The notes beneath the pieces were generated by a model. The model saw nothing but the letters and a program-made list of their open reading frames with translations. It had not been told where the DNA came from and ran no database searches. This document shows positions 54,582 to 62,696 of a stretch of 64,000 nucleotides of DNA, one piece after another; within the stretch, counting starts at the first letter, position 1; each line of letters begins with the position of its first letter. Origin of the DNA: Mesorhizobium sp. GbtcB19 (lineage in GTDB: Bacteria > Pseudomonadota > Alphaproteobacteria > Rhizobiales > Rhizobiaceae). The stretch lies in assembly GCF_019091085.1 (NCBI RefSeq), contig NZ_JAGXJY010000005.1, forward strand, positions 124,001 through 188,000, given 5' to 3'. The position numbers and the translations under genes were made by a program.

Positions 54582-55820
54582 ATGAACCATCATCCCACCA
54601 TCAAACCGTCGCTCGACGCCCGCACCCTCGCCCAATCCCACTTCCGCACGCTGCGGCTCGGCACGCCGTTCCAGCCACGCATCGACGCGCTGGGGCTGAA
54701 GCAGGAGTGGTACAGCTGGGCCGGCTACCGTGCCCCGCATTCGCTGTGGGACGAGGAGCTCGAATATTTCGCCATCCGCAGCCAAGCGGCGCTGTTCGAC
54801 ATCTCGCCGATGACCAAATACCGGATCGAGGGGGCGGACGCCGAAGCCTATCTCGACCGCGTCACGCTGCGCGACGTCACCAAGCTGAAGCCCGGCCGCG
54901 TCCACTACACCGCCTGGTGCGACGACGAAGGCTTTGTCCTTGACGACGGCACGCTGTTCCGGCTGTCGCTGACACGCTTCCGGCTGTGCTCGCAAGAGCG
55001 GCATTTGCCGTGGCTGCTCGACAGCGCCCACGGCTACGAGGTGAGTGTCGAGGAAGAGACCGAGGCCGTGGCGGGACTGGCGCTGCAAGGCCCGACGTCC
55101 TTCGCCATCCTGCGCGACGCGGGCTTCGCCGGCGTCGAGCGGCTGAAGGTCTTCGACCTTGCCGAGTTCGCGCATGACGGCGCTACGATCACCATCTCGC
55201 GCACCGGCTTCACCGGCGATCTCGGCTACGAGTTGTTCGTGCCGGCCGACAAGGCGCTGAGCCTGTGGGATCGGCTGATGGCGGCGGGCGAATTGCGCGG
55301 CATCCGCGCCATCGGCTACACTGCGCTGAACCGCGCCCGGCTGGAAGCCGGCTTCATCGTCGCCAATGCCGACTTCACCACGTCGGAGCATGCCATCCGC
55401 GCCGACCGCCTGCGCATGCCGGATGAAATCGGCCTCGGTTTCATGATCAATCCGGAGAAGGGCCATTTCAACGGTCGCCGCGCCATCCTCGAGGCCCGCG
55501 CCAGGAAGAAGCTGCGGCATGTGCTGGTCGGGCTCGAGATCGAAGGCAACATCCCGGCCGAGCATGCCATCGTCTATTACCGCAAAAGCCAGGAGATCGG
55601 GCTGGTCAGCGCGGCGATGTGGTCGCCCATGGCCAAGCGCAACATCGCGCTCGCCTCGCTCAAACGGCCTTATGGCGACACGATCGTCGACGACCTCTGG
55701 GTCGAGATTTACGCCATGCGCGAGTTGCAGTACCAGAAGCTCATGAAGAAGGCGAAGGTGGTGCCGCGTCCCTTCATCAAGCTCGATCGCCGCACCGCCA
55801 ACCCGCCGGCGGACTTCTGA
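54582..55820 (+). CDS. GcvT-like aminomethyltransferase family protein (folate-dependent demethylase)
   Basis: The 412-aa protein has the GcvT folate-binding fold (LFDISPMTKYRIEG, SRTGFTGDLGYELFV, LNRARLEAG). It resembles the folate-dependent demethylases (DmdA, dimethylglycine and sarcosine types) rather than glycine cleavage T protein, since no gcvH or gcvP is present. It should accept a methyl or methylene group onto tetrahydrofolate. It is third in the flavoprotein operon. Confidence 0.9.
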   Translation: MNHHPTIKPSLDARTLAQSHFRTLRLGTPFQPRIDALGLKQEWYSWAGYRAPHSLWDEELEYFAIRSQAALFDISPMTKYRIEGADAEAYLDRVTLRDVTKLKPGRVHYTAWCDDEGFVLDDGTLFRLSLTRFRLCSQERHLPWLLDSAHGYEVSVEEETEAVAGLALQGPTSFAILRDAGFAGVERLKVFDLAEFAHDGATITISRTGFTGDLGYELFVPADKALSLWDRLMAAGELRGIRAIGYTALNRARLEAGFIVANADFTTSEHAIRADRLRMPDEIGLGFMINPEKGHFNGRRAILEARARKKLRHVLVGLEIEGNIPAEHAIVYYRKSQEIGLVSAAMWSPMAKRNIALASLKRPYGDTIVDDLWVEIYAMRELQYQKLMKKAKVVPRPFIKLDRRTANPPADF

Positions 55821-55821
55821 G

Positions 55822-56085
55822 ATGCCAAGCAAAGCGGAAGATTTCGACACGGCGGCGGAAGCCACCGAGCAGTGGGAGCTGGTCAACACACCGCTCGGCG
55901 AGATGTGGTCCGGCCGCACCCGATATGCTGCGGCCATGTTCTTCTTCAAGCGCGGTGAGATGAACGCCGAGACGCTGGAAGTCTACCGCATCTGCGCCAG
56001 GCTCGATGCGGAAAATCCCTTGCCGATCATCCGCGACCGCGGCGTCGGCAAGGAATGGCTGAAGCGGATGGGCTACGGCCAGTAG
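55822..56085 (+). CDS. 87-aa protein linked to the GcvT-like gene
   Basis: This small soluble protein (MPSKAEDFDTAAEATEQWEL) starts one base after the GcvT-like stop, so it is coupled to it. It contains a Trp/Phe-rich middle (MWSGRTRYAAAMFFFKRG) and a helical C-terminus. No domain is recognised. Its fixed position suggests a subunit or partner of the demethylase. Confidence 0.7.
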   Translation: MPSKAEDFDTAAEATEQWELVNTPLGEMWSGRTRYAAAMFFFKRGEMNAETLEVYRICARLDAENPLPIIRDRGVGKEWLKRMGYGQ

Positions 56086-56091
56086 CTGCGC

Positions 56092-57162
56092 TTAGCCTAT
56101 TGTGCGCTCCAGCACGCTCAGCCAGTTGCGATAAGCGATCTTCTCGATCAGCGCGCGTCCAAAGCCGCGCGCGGCGAGCGCATCGATCAGCTTGGGCAGG
56201 CCGGCGACGTCGCCGATGGGGGCCGGGATCATGGCGCCGTCGAAATCGGAGCCGAGACCCACGCCGTCCTCGCCCAGCGCCTGCAGCAGCGAATCGATGT
56301 GGCGCACCATGATCTCGATGCTGGTGTCGGCATTCATGCGGCCATCCTCGCGCAGGAAGCCGGTGGCGAAGTTCAGGCCCACCATGCCGCCCGACTCGCG
56401 GACCGCGCCGAGCTGCCATTCCGTCAGGTTGCGCGAATGGCCGCAGATCGCATGCACGTTGGAATGGGTGGCGACCAGCGGCGCGTCGCTCAAGTCCACC
56501 ACATCGCGAAAACCCTTCTCGTTGAGGTGCGAGAGGTCGATCATGATCTTCAGCTTATTGCAGGCCTTGACCAGCGCCTTGCCTGCATCGGTGAGGCCGG
56601 GCCCAGTGTCGGGCGACGAGGGAAAGCGGAACGGCACGCCATTGCCGAAAGCGTTCGGCCGGCTCCAGACGATGCCCAGCGAGCGCAGGCCTGCGGCGTG
56701 CAGCACGTCGAGCATGGCAAGCTCGGGGTCGATCGCCTCGACGCCTTCGATGTGGAAAATCGCCGCGATCGAGCCTTTCGCCATGGCGGCGCGCACGTCG
56801 CCGGCGCTGCGGCAGACGGTCAGCGCGCCGGCGCGCTCCAGCCGAAACAGGATCGAGGCCATGCCGATGGTCGAGGTGATCGCCTCGGCCTGCGGCAGTT
56901 CCGGCGGCAGCGGTTCATTGTCGCTCGGCGCCGGCGGCACGGCGCTGCGCTTGGACTTCTCGACGGGTGGCGGAAAGATCGCGAACATACCGCCGGCAAA
57001 GCCGCCCTTTTTTGCACGCGGCAGGTCGATATGCCCGCCCGGCGTCCCCTCGATGAACAGCTTTTCGACGTCGGCCTCCTTCGACTGGTAGAGTCGAAGC
57101 AGCGTGTCGTTATGTCCGTCGAAAACGGGGATCAGGTCGGTATCGGTCATCAGGGGAGCCAT
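56092..57162 (-). CDS. membrane dipeptidase (M19 family)
   Basis: The 356-aa protein has the M19 zinc motifs: FDGHNDTLL at the N-terminus, the bridging Glu in FHIEGVEAI, LSHLNEKGF and ATHSNVHAICGHSRN. A start four codons later (57150) is possible. It cleaves dipeptides, possibly including D-amino acid or modified ones. It converges on the GcvT operon with a six-base gap. A link to the amine pathway is possible but not shown. Confidence 0.92.
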   Translation of the reverse strand: MAPLMTDTDLIPVFDGHNDTLLRLYQSKEADVEKLFIEGTPGGHIDLPRAKKGGFAGGMFAIFPPPVEKSKRSAVPPAPSDNEPLPPELPQAEAITSTIGMASILFRLERAGALTVCRSAGDVRAAMAKGSIAAIFHIEGVEAIDPELAMLDVLHAAGLRSLGIVWSRPNAFGNGVPFRFPSSPDTGPGLTDAGKALVKACNKLKIMIDLSHLNEKGFRDVVDLSDAPLVATHSNVHAICGHSRNLTEWQLGAVRESGGMVGLNFATGFLREDGRMNADTSIEIMVRHIDSLLQALGEDGVGLGSDFDGAMIPAPIGDVAGLPKLIDALAARGFGRALIEKIAYRNWLSVLERTIG

Positions 57163-57249
57163 TCAAATCAGTGACGGGCGGGACGTTCGTCCGAGCGAAC
57201 CGTCAACTTAGGCAAGATGACCGGGCGGTGCAAATGCCAAGGCTGGGCC

Positions 57250-57400
57250 TCTTCCTTCTCCCCCTGTGGGAGAAGGTGGCCGCGAAGCGGCCGGATGAGG
57301 GGTGCTCCAGGGAACGCCGACCTCTCACTCCGCTGGAGCACCCCTCAACCGTCTTGGCGCTGCGCGCCGATCCACCTTCTCCCACAAGGGGAGAAGGGAA
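57250..57400. repeat. family B intergenic repeat (full element)
   Basis: An overall inverted structure of about 150 bp runs from CCTTCTCCCCCTGTGGGAGAA to GGGGAGAAGG. Inner arms are GGGGTGCTCCAG and CTGGAGCACCCC. The GGTGGCCGCGAAGCGGCCGG core is typical of a repeat common in rhizobial intergenic DNA. Fragments lie at 40621 and 41405. Confidence 0.8.
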
Positions 57401-57407
57401 CGCCGCG

Positions 57408-57707
57408 CTACCGCTTCAGCACATCCGCCCATTCCGGGTGGCGCCGGAACTGGGCGTTGGCGAAGGGGCAGAGCGGGATGATCTTCTTGCCGGCGGCGCG
57501 CGCGTCCTCGACGGCGCGGGTGACGAGCCGAAGCCCGGCGCCCTGGCCGCGAAAGACATCCGGCACCTCGGTGTGATCGATGATGAGCTGGTGCTCGCCG
57601 ATCTTGGTGAAGGTCATCTCGGCCTCGGCGCCGCCGGGTCCGCGCAGCACGTAACGCCCCTTGGAGCCGCGGTCTTCCAGTTCGATCTCGGGCAGTTGGT
57701 CAGCCAT
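57408..57707 (-). CDS. GNAT family N-acetyltransferase, short (YjdJ type)
   Basis: The 99-aa protein contains the acetyl-CoA binding block TEVPDVFRGQGAGLRLV and a C-terminal CPFANAQFRRHPEW. This is the compact Gcn5-related fold of the YjdJ/NATD1 group. The acceptor is unknown. It lies between two repeat elements. Confidence 0.9.
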   Translation of the reverse strand: MADQLPEIELEDRGSKGRYVLRGPGGAEAEMTFTKIGEHQLIIDHTEVPDVFRGQGAGLRLVTRAVEDARAAGKKIIPLCPFANAQFRRHPEWADVLKR

Positions 57708-57722
57708 TTTGTTTGCCTCCTC

Positions 57723-57774
57723 AGAGCATGATGCCGAAAAGTGTGAAGCGGTTTTCGGACGACATCATGCTCTA
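57723..57774. repeat. family A-related palindromic repeat, copy 6 (variant)
   Basis: AGAGCATGATGCCGAAAAG, a GTGTGAAGCGG centre, then TTTTCGGACG and ACATCATGCTCT form one hairpin. It shares the GAGCA end and GTGTGAAGCGG centre with family A but has different arms. Its right part supplies the last three codons and stop of the MhqD-like gene. Confidence 0.75.
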
Positions 57775-58400
57775 TCTTTTTGATTTGCAGCCGGCGCCGG
57801 CGCGAACAGCCGCCGCGCCGCCTCGATTTCATTCGGCCGAACCTCATGCCCGCCGTCGTGCCATTCCACTGTGACATCGGCGCCGTCAGCGCGCAAATAA
57901 GCCTCGAGCCGCGACGTCAAATTGGGTGGGCAGATCGGGTCGCGCCTGCCGGCCGTGATCAGGATATGGCGGCCGGCAAGGCTTCCTTGCACCTTCGGTT
58001 CGAACGGGATCAGCGGATGCATCAGCGCCGTGGCGTCGAACAGGCTTGGCTCGGCAAACACTACCGAAGCCAGGATGTTGGCGCCATTGGAATAGCCGAG
58101 GCCGAACACCGCCGAGGGTGTTGCCGCCTCGACATGCGCCTTGACGAAGCCCACCATTTTCGACGTCGCGCGAGCCAGGTCGTCCATGTCATAGACGCCC
58201 TCGCCGGTGCGGCGGAAGAAACGCGCGGCGCCGTGCTCCGAGACATCGCCACGCGGCGAGATGATCGTCGCCGAAGGCAAAAGCTCGCGGCCGAAGCCGA
58301 GAAGCTGGTTTTCGTCCGCGCCGGTGCCGTGGAAGACGAAGAGCAGCGGGCTGCCCGGCGAACCGGGCAGCATTTTATGGATGTAAGCGTCCTTGCTCAT
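57765..58400 (-). CDS. alpha/beta hydrolase, MhqD/YodD-like carboxylesterase
   Basis: The 211-aa protein has the oxyanion region VFHGTGADENQLL, the nucleophile GLGYSNGANILA (GxSxG) and the C-terminal GGHEV His. It resembles MhqD-type hydrolases encoded with ring-cleaving dioxygenases in quinone-response operons. The gene starts four bases after the dioxygenase stop. Its last three codons and stop lie in the family A-related repeat. Confidence 0.88.
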   Translation of the reverse strand: MSKDAYIHKMLPGSPGSPLLFVFHGTGADENQLLGFGRELLPSATIISPRGDVSEHGAARFFRRTGEGVYDMDDLARATSKMVGFVKAHVEAATPSAVFGLGYSNGANILASVVFAEPSLFDATALMHPLIPFEPKVQGSLAGRHILITAGRRDPICPPNLTSRLEAYLRADGADVTVEWHDGGHEVRPNEIEAARRLFAPAPAANQKDRA

Positions 58401-58404
58401 GGCT

Positions 58405-59337
58405 TCAGTCTTCCAGCTTCTGCAGGTGTTCTTCGAGGTAAGGTCTCAGATGCTGATGCTGTTTCGGCAGCTTCAGCGCTTCGCCCAGATGCGCGGTATC
58501 CTCGTCGCGGTTGAAGCCCGGCTCGTTGGTCGACACCTCGAACAGCACGCCGCCCGGCGTGCGGAAATAGATCGCCCAGAAATAGTCGCGATCGATGACC
58601 GGCGTCACGCCATAACCCGTGTCGACCAGCGCCTTGCGCACTTCGAGCTGCTTGGCGCGATCCTCGACCGCGAAGGCGACATGGTGCACCGAGCCGGCGC
58701 CGAGATTGGCGAAGCCGGCGCCCGGCAGCGATTCGATGTCGACGACATCGGCGCCGTTGCCGTTCTTGATCGCCATCCGGCGGACGTTGCCGGACTTGTC
58801 GACCTCCTCATAGCCCATGAACTTCAAAAGTTCCTCGGTGGCGCCGCCGTCCTTCAGCCTGAGCGAGACCGAGTGAAAGCCGCGGATCGCCTCGTCGCCG
58901 GGGATCCCGCCCTTGACCCAGGGCGCCCTGCTGTCGGCCTTGTCCTCGACCAGTGCAAAGCTGTCGCCGTCGGGACCGGTGAAGGTCAGCCGCTTCTCGC
59001 CAAAGGCCTCAGTGCGCGCGACATTACCGACGCCCTCGTCAGCAAAACGCTTTTCCCAATAGGCGAGCGTGCCTTCCGGCACCGAGAACACCGTCGTGCC
59101 GACCTCGCCGACGCCATGACGGCCCTTGGCGATGTCGGGGAACGGGAAATAGGTCATCACCGAGCCCGGCGTGCCGACCTCGTCGGCGTAGTAGAGGTGG
59201 TAGACGTCCGGCGCGTCGAAATTGACCGTCTTCTTGACCCGGCGCAGGCCGAGCTTCTTCGTGAAGAACTCATTGTTGCGGCGCGCATCGCTGGCCATCG
59301 AAGTGACGTGATGCAGCCCCTTGATCTGATTGAGCAT
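58405..59337 (-). CDS. ring-cleaving dioxygenase, MhqO-like (VOC family)
   Basis: ATG 59337 (MLNQIKGLHHVTSMASD) has GGAG upstream. The 310-aa protein is a tandem vicinal-oxygen-chelate fold with metal ligands visible as HHVTS, HHVAF and LFEVS. Relatives (MhqO/MhqA) detoxify hydroquinones. It forms an operon with the esterase and lies opposite the sulfatase gene. Confidence 0.9.
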   Translation of the reverse strand: MLNQIKGLHHVTSMASDARRNNEFFTKKLGLRRVKKTVNFDAPDVYHLYYADEVGTPGSVMTYFPFPDIAKGRHGVGEVGTTVFSVPEGTLAYWEKRFADEGVGNVARTEAFGEKRLTFTGPDGDSFALVEDKADSRAPWVKGGIPGDEAIRGFHSVSLRLKDGGATEELLKFMGYEEVDKSGNVRRMAIKNGNGADVVDIESLPGAGFANLGAGSVHHVAFAVEDRAKQLEVRKALVDTGYGVTPVIDRDYFWAIYFRTPGGVLFEVSTNEPGFNRDEDTAHLGEALKLPKQHQHLRPYLEEHLQKLED

Positions 59338-59450
59338 GATTGTGCTCCTTCCCTTGTTCCTTGTGCGGCCCTCGCCGCTGTCCACGCCAATATGAGGATA
59401 GCTCAGGCCATGGCAAAGCAGGCAAACGCAGAATGGACTGTGTCATAATA

Positions 59451-59466
59451 GTGAACGACTGTTCAA
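59451..59466. promoter_or_regulatory. TetR-type operator 4 (sulfatase-family gene)
   Basis: GTGAACGACTGTTCAA lies 87 bp upstream of the TTG start of the sulfatase-like gene and 114 bp from the MhqO-like gene. A further half-site GTTCAC follows at 59472. It matches the form KTGAAY-N4-RTTCAA of the sites at 39382, 42975 and 51181. Confidence 0.65.
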
Positions 59467-59552
59467 AATATGTTCACCATTCTCTCACCGACGTCGGCTT
59501 GCAACGCCGGTGATTTTCCGTTCCATCTGGGCGCTTCCACAAGGACACGATC

Positions 59553-61115
59553 TTGCACGACCAGCCGAGCCGCCCGAATCTCCTCCTCATCACCTGCGAC
59601 CAGTGGCGCGGCGATTGCCTGTCGGCGGCGGGTCATCCGGTGGTGAAGACGCCGAACGTGGATGCCTTAGCCGCCGAAGGCGTGCATTTCCGCCGCCATT
59701 ATGGCGGAGCGGCGCCCTGTTCTCCCGCCCGCGCCTGCCTCTATACCGGGCTCTATCAGATGAACAACCGCGTCTGCCGCAACGGCACGCCGCTCGATGC
59801 GCGCCACGGCAACATCGCGCTTTCGGCGCGCGCGGCGGGTTACGACCCGACGCTGTTCGGTTACACCGACGTCGCGCTCGATCCGCGCGAGATGGCTGAC
59901 AACGACCCACGCCTTCGCAGCTATGAAGGCGTGCTGCCCGGCTTTACCGTGCGGCAGGCTTTGCCGGAACACCAGAAGCAGTGGCTGTCGTGGCTGCGCG
60001 CGCAAGGCATCGACACCAGCGCCGGCAGCCCGGACATCCACCGTCCGGCCAGCGGTCAGACCAAGAGCGATGTGACCAACGCTCCTCCAGTCTATTCGAA
60101 GGACCAGACTCCGACGGCTTTCCTGGCCGGCGAATTCGTCCGCTGGCTTGGCGAACAGGAGAACAGCGCGCCGTGGTTCGCGCATATCTCCTTGATCAGC
60201 CCGCACCCGCCCTTCATCGTGCCGGAGCCCTACAACACCATCTACGACCCCGCTGACGGCCCGGCCTTTCAGCGCGCGGCAAGCTGGCAAGTCGAGGCGG
60301 AAAGCCACCCCTACCTCGCCTATGATCTCGCCAGGCAGAAGAGGAAAAAATTCGTTCCCGGCATCGAGGGCAGCGTGGCGGACTGGAGCGAGGAAGATTT
60401 CCGGCGCATCCGCGCGATCTACTATGGCATGATCTCAGAGGTCGACACGCAGCTCGGCCGCATCTGGCAGGCGATCAAATCAGCCGGCGCCTGGGACGAC
60501 ACCGTCATCGTGCTCACTTCCGACCATGCCGAGATGATGGGCGACCATTTCATGCTGGGCAAAGGCGGCTTCTTCGACGCCAGCTACCATATCCCGTTGA
60601 TCATCCGCGATCCGCGCCGGAGCGCTGCGGCCGGCTCATCCGTGGACCATTTCACCGAAGCCGTCGACATCTTCCCGACCTTGCTCGATCTGATCGGCGC
60701 CACGCCGCAGCGCCATCTCGACGGCCGTTCGCTCGCGCCCTGGATCGACGGCAACGAGCCGGAAGACTGGCGCAACGCCGCGCATTGGGAGTTTGATTTC
60801 CGCACGGTCGCCGCAGGCGAAGCCGAGAGCCATTTCGGCATTGGATCGAGTGCCTGCAACCTCGCCGTTATCCGCACGGCGGACGTCAAATATGTCCATT
60901 TCGGCGGCGGCCTGCCGCCGCTTCTGTTCGACCTTCAGAAGGACCCGGGAGAGTTGAACAATGTGGCGAACGACCCGGCCTATCTGCCGGTGCGACTGGA
61001 GTTCGCGGAGAAAATGCTAGCCTGGCGCGCCGCGCATCTAGACCAGTCACTGGCGCTGGCCGAGCTGACGGACGATGGCGTGGCCGGGTACGTTGCCAAG
61101 GCAGTAGGGCAGTAA
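59553..61115 (+). CDS. sulfatase / phosphonate monoester hydrolase superfamily protein
   Basis: The start is TTG with AAGGAC six bases upstream, giving 520 aa. The formylglycine motif APCSPARACLYTG (CxPxR) lies near residue 56. The metal residues (LLLITCDQWRGD, TSDHAEMMGDH) fit the alkaline-phosphatase superfamily. Substrates could be sulfate, phosphate or phosphonate esters. Its operator links it to the amine genes, so an ester of an amino alcohol is an attractive guess. The stop codon lies in the octamer repeat. Confidence 0.88.
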   Translation: MHDQPSRPNLLLITCDQWRGDCLSAAGHPVVKTPNVDALAAEGVHFRRHYGGAAPCSPARACLYTGLYQMNNRVCRNGTPLDARHGNIALSARAAGYDPTLFGYTDVALDPREMADNDPRLRSYEGVLPGFTVRQALPEHQKQWLSWLRAQGIDTSAGSPDIHRPASGQTKSDVTNAPPVYSKDQTPTAFLAGEFVRWLGEQENSAPWFAHISLISPHPPFIVPEPYNTIYDPADGPAFQRAASWQVEAESHPYLAYDLARQKRKKFVPGIEGSVADWSEEDFRRIRAIYYGMISEVDTQLGRIWQAIKSAGAWDDTVIVLTSDHAEMMGDHFMLGKGGFFDASYHIPLIIRDPRRSAAAGSSVDHFTEAVDIFPTLLDLIGATPQRHLDGRSLAPWIDGNEPEDWRNAAHWEFDFRTVAAGEAESHFGIGSSACNLAVIRTADVKYVHFGGGLPPLLFDLQKDPGELNNVANDPAYLPVRLEFAEKMLAWRAAHLDQSLALAELTDDGVAGYVAKAVGQ

Positions 61116-61170
61116 GGCAATAGGGCAGTATGGGAACCGCTCCCTGCTGCCCTACTGCCCTACTGCCCTA
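61100..61170. repeat. inverted tandem octamer repeat between convergent genes
   Basis: The left arm has four octamers of the form GCAGTAGG (with variants GCAGTAAG, GCAATAGG and GCAGTATG). The right arm is the reverse complement series (CCCTACTG). The arms form a long imperfect hairpin around GGGAACCGCTCCC. The sulfatase TAA (61113-61115) and the PRC-barrel TAG (61168-61170) both lie inside it. It may work as a bidirectional terminator. Confidence 0.8.
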
Positions 61171-62538
61171 CTTCAGCATCATCCGCTGCTGGTCGCGCTT
61201 CTCGGCATAACTGCTCTTGTCATAGGCCGTCTGCGCCTGCAGCTGCTCCTTGGTGAAGTTGGTGTAGAGGTACTTCTTGCCGTCCTTGTCGGTCATGAAT
61301 TTCAGCTTGTCCATGCCGACCGCCACCTCCTTGGCGCCAATGCCGAGGAAGCCGCCGACGTCGACGATTACCGCGTCCGGCTTGTTGTCGGGCGTCAGCA
61401 CGACGTCGCCGATGGAACCGATCTTGGCGTCGTTGGCGCCATAGACCGTCGCACCCTTCAGATCGTCGACCCTGATATTGCCCATCGGCATTTCCGTCAG
61501 CGTCGACTTGTCGATTGAAGCGGTCTTTGTCTGGTCGGTGGCGGCAGCACCGTTATCGGCCGGCTTGTTCTCGGCCGTGCTCTGGGCCGCCGGTGTCGCG
61601 GGCTTGGTCTCCGCGGTCGACTTGGCGGGCTCTGCCGGCTTGGCGCCCTTATCGGAGGTCGTGTCCGACGACGCTACCGCGGGCGTGGTCGTGGCCGGGG
61701 CATTGTTCGCGGCCGCCGTCGAGCCGGGCGCCGGATCATAGGCCTTGCGGTTGAAGTCGGGCCGTGCCTGCAGTTCCTCCTTGGTGGTCTCGGCCACCAG
61801 CCAGCGGTTGCCGTCCTTCTCCGCCCATTTTGCCTTGGCGAAGTCGTAGGTGACATTCTTGGTGCCGATGCCGAGGAAGCCGCCGACGCCGATCACCAGT
61901 GATTCCGCCTTGCCGTCCTTGGCCAGCACGATGTCCTTCACGTCGCCGATCTTCTGGGCATCGTCCGCGGTGCCGTTATAGACCGCCTTGCCCATGATGC
62001 TGGTGGCGATGTTGCCCTCCGCCTTCTTCACCGGCTCGGCCGGTTGCGCGGCGGCTTGCTTCTGCGTCCCTGTCGTATCGGTCGCCGCCGGCTGCGTGGC
62101 GTCGGTGGACTGCGCCGGCGCCGGATCATAGGGCTTGCGATCGAAAGCCGGCTGGGCGTTCAGCTCATCCTTGCTGGTCTTGGCCACCAGCCAGCGGTCG
62201 CCGTTCTTCTCGGCCCATTCAAGCTTGCCGTAGTCGAAGGCGACATCCTTCGTGCCGACGCCAAGGAAGCCGCCGACGCCGATGATCGCGGACTTGGCCT
62301 TGCCGCTTGAATCGAAGACGACATCGTCGACCTTGCCGATATTCTGGGCATCGTCGCCGGTGCCGTTATAGACGGACTCCCCGATGATATTGGTCATCAG
62401 CGCGCCGTCGGAACGCGGAACAGGAGCCGTGTTTTCGGCTGCGGGAGCCTGCGCCGGAGCAGGCGTGGTCGTCTGTGCAAAGGCGCCGGTTGCAAGCGAT
62501 GTCGCCAGAGCGGTGGTCGCAAGAAGCGTGCGGATCAT
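61168..62538 (-). CDS. secreted protein with three PRC-barrel domains
   Basis: A signal peptide (MIRTLLATTALATSLATGAFAQ) is followed by three PRC-barrel repeats at about residues 48-135, 184-271 and 352-440. They share a GGFLGIGTK-like strand motif. Between them are Ala/Pro/Thr-rich linkers, and the total is 456 aa. It is periplasmic or surface-exposed. A perfect EcfG-type promoter precedes it, suggesting general stress control. The function is unknown. PRC-barrel proteins of this type are frequent in stress regulons of rhizobia. Confidence 0.88.
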   Translation of the reverse strand: MIRTLLATTALATSLATGAFAQTTTPAPAQAPAAENTAPVPRSDGALMTNIIGESVYNGTGDDAQNIGKVDDVVFDSSGKAKSAIIGVGGFLGVGTKDVAFDYGKLEWAEKNGDRWLVAKTSKDELNAQPAFDRKPYDPAPAQSTDATQPAATDTTGTQKQAAAQPAEPVKKAEGNIATSIMGKAVYNGTADDAQKIGDVKDIVLAKDGKAESLVIGVGGFLGIGTKNVTYDFAKAKWAEKDGNRWLVAETTKEELQARPDFNRKAYDPAPGSTAAANNAPATTTPAVASSDTTSDKGAKPAEPAKSTAETKPATPAAQSTAENKPADNGAAATDQTKTASIDKSTLTEMPMGNIRVDDLKGATVYGANDAKIGSIGDVVLTPDNKPDAVIVDVGGFLGIGAKEVAVGMDKLKFMTDKDGKKYLYTNFTKEQLQAQTAYDKSSYAEKRDQQRMMLK

Positions 62539-62629
62539 GACGGTCTCTCCTCGTGCCTGATTTCGTGCATGCCGCTCGCCCGGCCAGCCCTGCGCGGCAG
62601 GCCGGGAGCGGCATTGTCAACAGGTTCAC

Positions 62630-62654
62630 AACGTTGTGACCCAAGCGTTGTTCC
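62630..62654 (-). promoter_or_regulatory. EcfG-type promoter of the PRC-barrel gene
   Basis: On the minus strand GGAAC (62654-62650) is followed after exactly 16 bases by CGTT (62633-62630). It is about 90 bp upstream of the ATG at 62538. It matches the general stress sigma factor consensus of alphaproteobacteria at all nine positions. Confidence 0.75.
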
Positions 62655-62696
62655 AACGCCGAGTTTTCCCGGGAGCTCGGATTCTCGACCTCTGGC

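Noticed and set aside
52961..54583. 540-codon open frame on the minus strand opposite the second CrtI-like gene
   Set aside because: It is a shadow of the plus-strand flavoprotein, with no domain or ribosome-binding site.
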